Source: Clostridiales bacterium (GTDB lineage Bacteria > Bacillota > Clostridia > Oscillospirales > JAAYOS01). From it: a stretch of DNA of 5,449 bases. Position 1 is the stretch's first letter; every line of letters begins with the position of its first letter. Made by a program: the position numbers and the translations under genes. Location of the stretch: contig JAAYMG010000267.1 of NCBI GenBank assembly GCA_012521525.1, positions 1 through 5,449 on the forward strand, written 5' to 3'. Positions 1-4,862 of this stretch are shown one piece after another. The notes under the pieces are model-generated. The model saw nothing but the letters and a program-made list of their open reading frames with translations, made no database searches and was not told the origin of the DNA.

Positions 1-542
1 CACGCGGAAAGTTCTTCACCGCCAAAGTGTTGTCCTGCCTGGTAGTGGCCTTAACGGTACTGGGCAGCTCACTGTTGATAGTGTTTGTCATAATGTCCGT
101 TCTGAACGGGACCGGAAGCGCTAAATACCCGATAGCTTTTGACCCGAACGCATTCTCTTCGTTTGCGGTAACTCAAAAAAGCGAGATACTGGTTTACCTG
201 GGCGCAAGCAGGTTCCTGTTATATGCCTTTATACTGTTCGCGCTATATATCGTGTTCCTTACAACGTTTGCATGTCTGTCATCGGTTCTGTCCCAGGAAA
301 GCCTTAACGCCATGACCGCATCGATAAGTGTGACTTTCGCGGCTGCAGTCCTGCAGTCTCCGATCAGCCGGATGACGTACTTCTCGCTTTTCTGGCCCTT
401 TTCATACGGAAATGCGGTGACCGTGATGGCCGGGGATGCCGCCGGATCGATGCTGGCAGGCTTTATAGTCCTTATCTCGGTCAGCGTCCTGCTGGTATCC
501 ATAAGCCGCATCATCTTTATCAAGAAAGACATAATCTGCTGA
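1..542 (+). CDS. ABC-2 type transporter permease, 5'-truncated
   Basis: This is the C-terminal part of an integral membrane protein whose start lies before the window; the frame is open from base 3 and ends at TGA 540-542. A GTG at 27 is internal: the frame continues upstream of it as RGKFFTAK, a basic stretch of the kind that precedes a membrane helix in ABC-2 permeases. About 179 residues are visible. They contain hydrophobic spans starting near LSCLVVALTVLG, FLLYAFILFALYIVF, SISVTFAAAVL and a final AGFIVLISVSVLLVSISRIIF, then a short cytoplasmic tail IKKDIIC. The next gene starts 13 bases downstream and encodes another permease with a similar tail, so the two probably form the membrane part of one exporter. 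The ATPase is not in the window. The family call rests on topology and tail pattern; the substrate cannot be told. Confidence 0.72.
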   Translation, partial: RGKFFTAKVLSCLVVALTVLGSSLLIVFVIMSVLNGTGSAKYPIAFDPNAFSSFAVTQKSEILVYLGASRFLLYAFILFALYIVFLTTFACLSSVLSQESLNAMTASISVTFAAAVLQSPISRMTYFSLFWPFSYGNAVTVMAGDAAGSMLAGFIVLISVSVLLVSISRIIFIKKDIIC

Positions 543-555
543 TTCGGAGGTCATC

Positions 556-1962
556 ATGGGACAGTTAATCCTGTTTGAAATAAAGAAATCTATCAAGAGC
601 AGAAAAAACCGGATCGTCCTGGTCATATATCTGATACTTATCGCCTCCCTGATTTTTACCAAAATAGACCAGGGTGCCTCAAAAAGAGCCGAGACCGTCA
701 AAAACCTGGTGTTTTTGCAGGACTACTACATGCTTGACAACGCGACCTACGGAAACCGGGCGGACCTGTATGACTCTCCTCTGTTCAGGGCTTATGCCGA
801 CAACGCTGCCGTCCGTGCAGAATATTACGGCAAAAAGGCGCAGGCTTTACTGAACCGGGATCTGCAGGCCGAACTGGAGGCCGATATCGAGCACTACACC
901 AATGAACTTAACTTCTATACGAACACTATAAGGGGGATCATCGAACGGGGTGAACTCCTCAAGGGGCTTCCGACTCGATTCCTTGACTACCCGTTCCGTC
1001 TCCTGAACTCTTACGACGCCAGACTAAATATAATAGAATACTATGAGTTGCAGCTTGACTTCCTGACTTCGCTGCGTGATAAAGGGATCAAACCGATGTC
1101 CCACTATGATCTGACGGGATTTGCGTTCCTTTACACGGCTTTCAATGAGCTCCTTCCCCCTATTTCCCTTCTCATAGCCCTTCTGGTATTGTCCGACATA
1201 GTTTCGGGCGAATCCGATTCAGGAAGCTTCAAGTTCCTTCTCCTTCAACCGTTGCCGAGGTGGAAAGTGATACTGGCAAAGGCTGCATCTGCATTCATAA
1301 TCACACTGATGTGGCTGCTTATCCCGATACTGGTCGCATTCCTGTTCGTAGGATTGATGAACGGATTCGGGGATCCTGCTTACCCCGTCCTGTACCTCAA
1401 TGACACTTTCACTTCCCTTTCCGCTCCCGGCGCTGCACCAAACTATGACAGCACTTATCTGGCAAGGGACTTTTACAGATTTTTGAGCTGGGAAAGGGAT
1501 ACGGCGTATGCGGCCGTAGAATACAGGCACGGCAATTTCTATCTGGGATTCAGCAAATATGCGTCGGAAAACGGATATTTCCTGGTTTTCGCCCTGCCGA
1601 ACAAAGAACTGACACTGGTCCCGATCGGTATTTTTGTGCTGAGATGCCTTATCCCAATAATCCTGTATGCGATATTTGCAGCGGCGCTGGCCGTATTCGT
1701 ATCGACACTGGCACAGAAAGGCATCATTTCCATAGTGCTCGGTACCCTATTGGGCATGCTTTTCACCATATTTACCATTCAGCCGGAAGGTATCGACATT
1801 GTGACTGCACTTCTTCCGATTACATATAAGAACCCGGTAGTGCTGTTGTCGGGACTGGGCGGCTCCACGGCGCTCCTGGGAATGATCGTGCTGGCGGTTT
1901 GCTCAATACTGCTGCTGGTCATTAGCGGGATCATGTTTAAAAAGCGTGATATCATTTGCTAG
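556..1962 (+). CDS. ABC-2 type transporter permease with large outer loops
   Basis: This 468-residue membrane protein is probably a permease subunit of an ABC exporter. ATG 556 is preceded by GGAGG (546-550) with a short 5-base spacer. A basic N-terminus (KKSIKSRKNR) leads into membrane segment 1 (about residues 20-35). A long polar, probably extracytoplasmic region follows (about 36-195), including a charged, possibly coiled-coil stretch rich in Glu, Leu and Lys. Segment 2 (about 195-213) is followed by the cytoplasmic turn SGESDSGSFKFLLLQPLPR (217-235), a pattern typical of ABC-2 permeases, where an acidic residue, a Leu-rich stretch, P-x-x-R and a Lys precede the next helix. Segment 3 is about 243-267, then a second outer loop (about 268-350), segments at about 353-382, 389-408 and 438-459, and the tail FKKRDIIC. 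It probably pairs with the permease upstream. Substrate unknown. Confidence 0.82.
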   Translation: MGQLILFEIKKSIKSRKNRIVLVIYLILIASLIFTKIDQGASKRAETVKNLVFLQDYYMLDNATYGNRADLYDSPLFRAYADNAAVRAEYYGKKAQALLNRDLQAELEADIEHYTNELNFYTNTIRGIIERGELLKGLPTRFLDYPFRLLNSYDARLNIIEYYELQLDFLTSLRDKGIKPMSHYDLTGFAFLYTAFNELLPPISLLIALLVLSDIVSGESDSGSFKFLLLQPLPRWKVILAKAASAFIITLMWLLIPILVAFLFVGLMNGFGDPAYPVLYLNDTFTSLSAPGAAPNYDSTYLARDFYRFLSWERDTAYAAVEYRHGNFYLGFSKYASENGYFLVFALPNKELTLVPIGIFVLRCLIPIILYAIFAAALAVFVSTLAQKGIISIVLGTLLGMLFTIFTIQPEGIDIVTALLPITYKNPVVLLSGLGGSTALLGMIVLAVCSILLLVISGIMFKKRDIIC

Positions 1963-2053
1963 TTCCGGCATACAATATAGCACAACCTGATCATAGTTAA
2001 CTTGCATAATGTGCTAACATGCTAAAGCATTAATGATTTTATACTTTTCACTA

Positions 2054-2083
2054 TTGACAGCACATTGCCTGCTATGTTAGAAT
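2054..2083 (+). promoter_or_regulatory. Sigma-70/SigA-type promoter of the ilv operon
   Basis: A perfect -35 box TTGACA (2054-2059) and a -10 box TAGAAT (2078-2083, five of six consensus bases) are separated by 18 bases. TG at 2075-2076, one base before the -10 box, makes it an extended -10 element. Transcription would start near 2090, about 25 bases before the first T-box repeat. An alternative -10 reading, TTAGAA with 17-base spacing, is weaker. The promoter sits after the permease stop codon and in front of the leader, as expected for an operon controlled mainly by attenuation in the leader. Confidence 0.8.
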
Positions 2084-2120
2084 TACGACCAATATAACAA
2101 ATTTCACCCATAAACCAAAT

Positions 2121-2225
2121 GCGTTGATCGGGACGAGTAGAAGCGGTTTGCATTTCAGAGAGTCGCCGGGTGGTGCAAGGCGATATGTGTCCGTTTTGAA
2201 AATCACCCGTGAGCAGTTGACCGAA
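2121..2225 (+). promoter_or_regulatory. T-box Stem I, copy 1, predicted isoleucine specifier AUC
   Basis: A complete tRNA-reading domain. CGGG (2129-2132) pairs with CCCG (2206-2209) beneath the specifier loop, whose 5' side carries AGTA (2136-2139) and whose 3' side carries GAA (2198-2200), one base, then AUC (2202-2204). Above it, AAGCGG (2141-2146) pairs with CCGTTT (2191-2196) and GCAT (2150-2153) with ATGT (2185-2188). The AG bulge is CAGAGAG (2156-2162). The apical helix TCGCC/GGCGA (2163-2167/2179-2183) closes a loop holding GGTGGTGCAA, the element that stacks on the tRNA elbow in known T-boxes. Reading AUC fits tRNA-Ile(GAU) and the role of the operon. Reading one base earlier would give AAU (Asn), which makes no biological sense here and does not fit the usual spacing after GAA. 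TTGACC-GAA (2217-2225), just after this domain, is a second copy of the Stem II 5' strand. Confidence 0.87.
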
Positions 2226-2243
2226 AGCAGAATAATACCAAAT

Positions 2244-2337
2244 ACGTTGAACGGGCTAAGTAATTCCTTAGGATATCAGAGAACCGCCGGATGGTGCGAG
2301 GCGGCTATCCGAAAGAATGAACCTCCCCCGGGAGTAG
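2244..2337 (+). promoter_or_regulatory. T-box Stem I, copy 2, predicted leucine specifier CUC
   Basis: This second complete tRNA-reading domain has the same layout as the first. CGGG (2252-2255) pairs with CCCG (2327-2330). AGTA is at 2259-2262. GAA (2319-2321) is followed by one base and CUC (2323-2325), which would pair with tRNA-Leu(GAG). Its upper helix is ATTC/GAAT (2263-2266/2315-2318) and GGATA/TATCC (2271-2275/2306-2310), with symmetric mismatches between. The AG bulge is CAGAGAA (2277-2283). The apical helix CCGCC/GGCGG (2284-2288/2300-2304) closes a loop holding ATGGTGCGA. The GGGAG after the specifier (2330-2334) is close to the family's GGAG; copy 1 has GTGAG. A CUC specifier is also what I recall for the B. 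subtilis ilv-leu leader. This copy lies next to the expression platform. Confidence 0.88.
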
Positions 2338-2402
2338 TTGGCTGAAAGATGTAATTTCGATCGGTCGAGTAGGTCAAACCGGATACCCACCGTTACAGGG
2401 GT
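2338..2402 (+). promoter_or_regulatory. T-box Stem II and Stem IIA/B pseudoknot
   Basis: Stem II: TTGGCT (2338-2343) pairs with GGTCAA (2372-2377), with two G-U wobbles. Above it GAA (2344-2346) faces AGTA (2368-2371), the S-turn arrangement typical of this stem, and GAT (2348-2350) can pair with GTC (2364-2366). Stem IIA/B follows at once: CGG (2380-2382) pairs with CCG (2390-2392), and loop bases ACCC (2385-2388) pair with GGGT (2399-2402), forming the H-type pseudoknot found in most transcriptional T-boxes. CCGTTA (2390-2395) is a recognisable conserved stretch of this element. Many glycine T-boxes lack these parts; their presence is usual for amino-acid operon leaders. Confidence 0.8.
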
Positions 2403-2403
2403 C

Positions 2404-2471
2404 GCGCATTAAAACGGCTATGCCGGGAGATGCGTCAGAGGTGGTCGAACGATCGTACCCAAAAGTACGAT
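2404..2471 (+). promoter_or_regulatory. T-box linker hairpins: extra hairpin and Stem III
   Basis: Two hairpins lie between the pseudoknot and the antiterminator. The first has GCGCAT (2404-2409) pairing with ATGCGT (2430-2435), with an inner CGGC/GCCG helix (2415-2418/2422-2425) on a 3-base loop and a purine-rich internal loop between. The second has ATCGTAC (2452-2458) pairing perfectly with GTACGAT (2465-2471) across a CCAAAA loop; it ends 10 bases before the antiterminator, the usual place for Stem III. One hairpin is expected here, so the first looks like an addition or a variable insertion. Confidence 0.7.
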
Positions 2472-2481
2472 AGATCGGCAA

Positions 2482-2520
2482 CAAGAGTGGTACCGCAGAG
2501 GATCAAACCTTTGTCTCTTG
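2482..2520 (+). promoter_or_regulatory. T-box antiterminator
   Basis: CAAGAG (2482-2487) pairs perfectly with CTCTTG (2515-2520). GCAGAGG (2495-2501) pairs with CCTTTGT (2508-2514), using two G-U wobbles, across a 6-base loop. Between the two helices the 5' strand carries the 7-base bulge TGGTACC (2488-2494), exactly the family's geometry. TGGT in the bulge is complementary to a tRNA ending ACCA, that is with A as discriminator base, as usual for both tRNA-Ile and tRNA-Leu. The 3' strands of this structure are shared with the 5' arm of the terminator, so the two forms exclude each other. Confidence 0.93.
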
Positions 2521-2539
2521 GCGAGACAAAGGTTTTTTT
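2505..2539 (+). terminator. Rho-independent terminator of the T-box leader
   Basis: A perfect 13-base-pair hairpin: AAACCTTTGTCTC (2505-2517) pairs with GAGACAAAGGTTT (2523-2535) on a 5-base loop, and the T run extends from 2533 to 2539. It lies 41 bases before the ilvB start. It overlaps the antiterminator 3' strands (2508-2520), so it forms by default and is blocked when uncharged tRNA stabilises the antiterminator. Confidence 0.96.
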
Positions 2540-2580
2540 GTTAACTATTCGCACTAAAATCGTACAGGAGGTTCTTCAAC

Positions 2581-4251
2581 ATGTTGCTGACAGGTGCAGA
2601 GATCCTGATCGAAACGCTCATCGAGCAGGGCGTCGACACTATTTTCGGTTATCCGGGCGGGGCAGTACTCAATATCTATGACGTACTGTACGACAAGCGC
2701 GATCGGATCACCCATATTCTCACCGCACATGAACAGGGAGCCGCACATGCGGCGGACGGTTATGCGAGGGCGACCGGAAAAACCGGAGTCGTAATGGCCA
2801 CTTCCGGCCCCGGTGCAACCAACCTCGTTACAGGAATCGCTACCGCTTATATGGACTCCGTACCGATGGTTGCAATTACGGGAAACGTCGCAACAGAACT
2901 CATAGGAAGGGACAGCTTCCAGGAGGTCTTTATTACGGGGATAACCATGCCCATAACAAAGCACAACTTTTTTGTCAACGACGTCGAAAAACTTGCGGAT
3001 ACGGTGCGTAAAGCGTTCTACATTGCAAACAAAGGCAGGCCGGGACCCGTCCTGATCGATATCCCCAAAGACGTCACTGCCCAAAAATGCGAATTCACGC
3101 CGGGAAACAGGTTCCGGGTCGAACTTCCCAACAGATATACGGAAGAAAGCCTTGCCCTCGCGGCAAAGTACATCAATCAGAGCCACAGGCCGCTTATCTA
3201 CATCGGCGGTGGTGTCATATCTTCAGGAGCATCGGCTCTTGTCAGAGAACTGGCTGAGAAAACCGATACCCCGGTATGCTGTTCCATGATGGGTCTGGGT
3301 GCTATGCCCTATGACCATCCCAATAACCTGGGCATGATAGGAATGCATGGTAAAGTGGCCGCATCCATGGCGGCAAAATCCTGCGATCTTCTCATCGCCA
3401 TAGGAGCCCGTTTTTCCGATCGTGTGGCCACCAAGGCAGGCAGCTTTGCCCCGGACGCAATGTGCATCCATATCGACATCGACCCTGCTGAAATAGGCAA
3501 GAACAAAGCTGTTGATCTGGATATCGTGGGCAACACATATGATGTCCTTACGCAGCTGATCCCGATGACTGAGAAGGCGGAAAGAAAAGCCTGGATCGAT
3601 ACGGTCAACGAATGGAAAAGCAAATTCGACTGCAAACCGAGAAGCAGCGGCAGCGGAAATCATGTAAAACCGTGGAATCTGATTGAAAAAGTTTATATGC
3701 GCGCAGGCGGAAATGAAATCATCGTAACGGATGTCGGTCAACACCAGATGTGGGTCGCACAGTGTTACCCCTTTTCCGCACCCAGGTCCCTTCTGACCTC
3801 AGGCGGTCTTGGGACGATGGGCTACGGCCTCGGTGCGGCGATCGGCGCAAAAATCGCAAGACCAGACAAACGGGTGATCCTGTTTGTCGGCGACGGCGGA
3901 TTCCACATGAATATGAACGAGCTTTGTACGCTTGTCAGCTACAACATACCGGTAACGGTGTTTGTTATGAACAATTCGGTTTTGGGCATGGTTCGCCAGT
4001 GGCAGTCATTCTTCTACAACAAGCGATATTCATGCACGACCCTCAACCGGAAAACAGACTATGTCAGGCTTGCCGAGGCGTTCGGCGCAAAAGGCTTCCG
4101 CATATCGTCAGATGACGACATCGACACGGTCCTCGACCAGGTGTTTTCGTACGACGGACCCTGTGTAGTTGACTGCATAATAGACCGCGACGAAAAGGTC
4201 ATTCCGATGATCCCGTCAGGCAAGACGGTCGACGATATCATTATCGAGTGA
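2581..4251 (+). CDS. ilvB: Acetohydroxyacid synthase large (catalytic) subunit
   Basis: A ThDP-dependent cytoplasmic enzyme that condenses two pyruvates to 2-acetolactate, or pyruvate with 2-ketobutyrate to 2-aceto-2-hydroxybutyrate; this is the committed step to Val/Leu and Ile. ATG 2581 follows AGGAGG (2566-2571) at 9 bases. At 556 residues it is close to full length for bacterial family members. The N-terminal ThDP pyrimidine domain shows FGYPGGAVLNIYD (22-34) and AHEQGAAHAADGYARATG (49-66) with catalytic Glu51. The middle domain follows from about 190. The C-terminal ThDP diphosphate domain carries GDG (437-439) through NN (464-465). RDSFQE (110-115), Lys163 in IPKD, Met470 and Trp474 in MVRQWQ, and the end MIPSGKTVDD match active-site regions; the Trp is tied to 2-ketobutyrate preference in known enzymes. 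The usual GQVP is GNVA here (101-104). ilvN follows after 30 bases. Confidence 0.97.
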   Translation: MLLTGAEILIETLIEQGVDTIFGYPGGAVLNIYDVLYDKRDRITHILTAHEQGAAHAADGYARATGKTGVVMATSGPGATNLVTGIATAYMDSVPMVAITGNVATELIGRDSFQEVFITGITMPITKHNFFVNDVEKLADTVRKAFYIANKGRPGPVLIDIPKDVTAQKCEFTPGNRFRVELPNRYTEESLALAAKYINQSHRPLIYIGGGVISSGASALVRELAEKTDTPVCCSMMGLGAMPYDHPNNLGMIGMHGKVAASMAAKSCDLLIAIGARFSDRVATKAGSFAPDAMCIHIDIDPAEIGKNKAVDLDIVGNTYDVLTQLIPMTEKAERKAWIDTVNEWKSKFDCKPRSSGSGNHVKPWNLIEKVYMRAGGNEIIVTDVGQHQMWVAQCYPFSAPRSLLTSGGLGTMGYGLGAAIGAKIARPDKRVILFVGDGGFHMNMNELCTLVSYNIPVTVFVMNNSVLGMVRQWQSFFYNKRYSCTTLNRKTDYVRLAEAFGAKGFRISSDDDIDTVLDQVFSYDGPCVVDCIIDRDEKVIPMIPSGKTVDDIIIE

Positions 4252-4281
4252 TTTACCCGGTTTCAAAGGGAGGTTTGCAAG

Positions 4282-4797
4282 ATGCAAGAACAATTTGTCC
4301 TGTCAGTCATAGTTGAAAACCACGCAGGTGTCCTGGCAAGGGTATCAAGCCTCTTTAGCAGGCGCGGTTTCAACATCGATTCTCTTACCGTAAGTGCTAC
4401 CGATAACCCTGAGAACTCGCGAATAACCATCGTCGTCAAAGGTGACACATATATTTTGGACCAGATCACAAAGCAGCTCATGAAGCTCGAAGAGGTCGAA
4501 AAGGTGGAGCGCCTTTTACCGGAAAATTCACTGTTCCGCGAACTGCTGCTGCTGAAAATACACGCTCCGGTAGAGTCCCGTTCATATATAAAGGAAGCGG
4601 TTGAAATCTACAGGGCGAAGATACTCGACATGTCACCCGTCACCATGATCATCGAGCTTACCGGCCAGCAGAGCAAGATCGATGCTTTTCTCGAAATCAT
4701 GAAGCCCTTTGGCATCATCGAAATGTGCAGGACCGGGATCACGGCTATGGCGAGAGGCATGTCCACGATATATGATCCAAGTACCATCACTGACTGA
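4282..4797 (+). CDS. ilvN: Acetohydroxyacid synthase small (regulatory) subunit
   Basis: The regulatory partner of IlvB; it activates the catalytic subunit and usually confers feedback inhibition by valine. ATG 4282 follows GGGAGG (4268-4273) at 8 bases, 30 bases after the ilvB stop. The protein has 171 residues, normal for the family (about 160-175). An N-terminal ACT domain (about 4-80) begins FVLSVIVENHAGVLARVSSLFSRRGFNI. Asn13, Gly16 and Asn31 line up with E. coli IlvH Asn11, Gly14 and Asn29, positions linked to valine binding or resistance, so valine sensitivity is predicted. The C-terminal domain (about 83-160) begins RELLLLKIHA, as in other members. The name ilvH is also used for this family. 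Confidence 0.96.
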   Translation: MQEQFVLSVIVENHAGVLARVSSLFSRRGFNIDSLTVSATDNPENSRITIVVKGDTYILDQITKQLMKLEEVEKVERLLPENSLFRELLLLKIHAPVESRSYIKEAVEIYRAKILDMSPVTMIIELTGQQSKIDAFLEIMKPFGIIEMCRTGITAMARGMSTIYDPSTITD

Positions 4798-4844
4798 ATA
4801 ATTTTTCACTGAGTTGCATACCTGAATTCGATCAAAAAGTTTAC

Positions 4845-4851
4845 GAAAGGA
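4845..4851 (+). promoter_or_regulatory. Ribosome binding site deciding the ilvC start
   Basis: GAAAGGA (4845-4851) is the only purine-rich Shine-Dalgarno candidate here. It overlaps an in-frame ATG at 4851, which it therefore cannot serve, and stands 11 bases before the ATG at 4863. A further in-frame ATG at 4869 is also possible. The start at 4863 best fits the spacing and the normal N-terminus of the family. Confidence 0.6.
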
Positions 4852-4862
4852 TGGACAGACAC

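Larger units (their letters stand above)
2115..2357 (+). repeat. Tandem duplication of the Stem I segment (about 123-base units)
   Basis: Unit 1 (2115-2237) and unit 2 (2238-2357) align end to end. Both begin CCAAAT, then A or G, then CGTTGA, one base, CGGG, offset by 123 bases. From the AG bulge on the offset is 121, so one copy has a 2-base indel between the AGTA and the bulge. Both end in AGTTG, two variable bases, CGAAAG or TGAAAG. The duplicated block therefore covers a short linker, all of Stem I and the 5' strand of Stem II, but not the 3' strand of Stem II or anything after it. Sequence has diverged mostly in helices, while loop motifs (AGTA, CAGAGA, TGGTGC, GAA) are kept, which points to selection on both copies and an old duplication. 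Confidence 0.88.
2115..2539 (+). promoter_or_regulatory. T-box riboswitch leader of ilvBNC with two tandem Stem I domains
   Basis: This leader RNA is predicted to bind uncharged tRNA and decide between an antiterminator and a terminator ahead of ilvB. The T-box core GAGTGGTACCGC (2485-2496) closely matches the family consensus AGGGTGGNACCGC. All standard parts are visible in order: Stem I with AGTA, the AG bulge CAGAGA, a distal GGTGGTGCAA-type loop and a GAA before the specifier codon; Stem II; a Stem IIA/B pseudoknot; a Stem III hairpin; the antiterminator; and the terminator. Unusually, the whole Stem I occurs twice, with AUC in the first copy and CUC in the second, while everything downstream occurs once. 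No T-box sequence or terminator lies between the copies, so this is not two complete T-boxes in series. Expected behaviour is readthrough into ilvB when tRNA-Ile or tRNA-Leu is uncharged. How the two signals combine cannot be told from sequence alone. Confidence 0.95.

Noticed and set aside
27..29. GTG 27 as the true start of the first permease gene
   Set aside because: The frame is open upstream to the window edge with plausible permease sequence, no ribosome binding site precedes the GTG, and it falls at the start of a membrane helix.
2004..2040. AT-rich imperfect hairpin (TAATG-T-GCT against AGCATTA) followed by TTTT, a possible terminator of the permease genes
   Set aside because: The stem has a bulge, few G-C pairs and a poor T run. 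It is too weak to call, though it is the only candidate between the permease stop and the ilv promoter.
2226..2243. Possible first antiterminator or terminator between the two Stem I copies
   Set aside because: There is no TGGNACC sequence, GC-rich hairpin or T run here, so the leader is not two complete T-boxes in series.
2124..2345. A 73-codon open frame within the leader, a possible leader peptide
   Set aside because: It runs through both Stem I domains, whose bases are explained by RNA pairing. It has no Shine-Dalgarno sequence, and its protein (rich in Arg, Gly and Ser) lacks a run of Ile, Leu or Val codons.
2554..3186. A 210-codon minus-strand open frame opposite ilvB, and other long minus-strand frames across the ilv genes
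   Set aside because: They lie opposite clearly conserved enzymes, show no recognisable domain, and are products of codon bias on the coding strand.
4787..4826. Direct repeat TCACTGA in the ilvN end and the ilvN-ilvC gap, a possible operator
   Set aside because: Only seven bases, one copy inside coding sequence, no dyad symmetry or promoter nearby; this can arise by chance.
4851..4853. ATG 4851 as the start of ilvC
   Set aside because: It overlaps the only Shine-Dalgarno candidate, and it would add MDRH before the typical family N-terminus.
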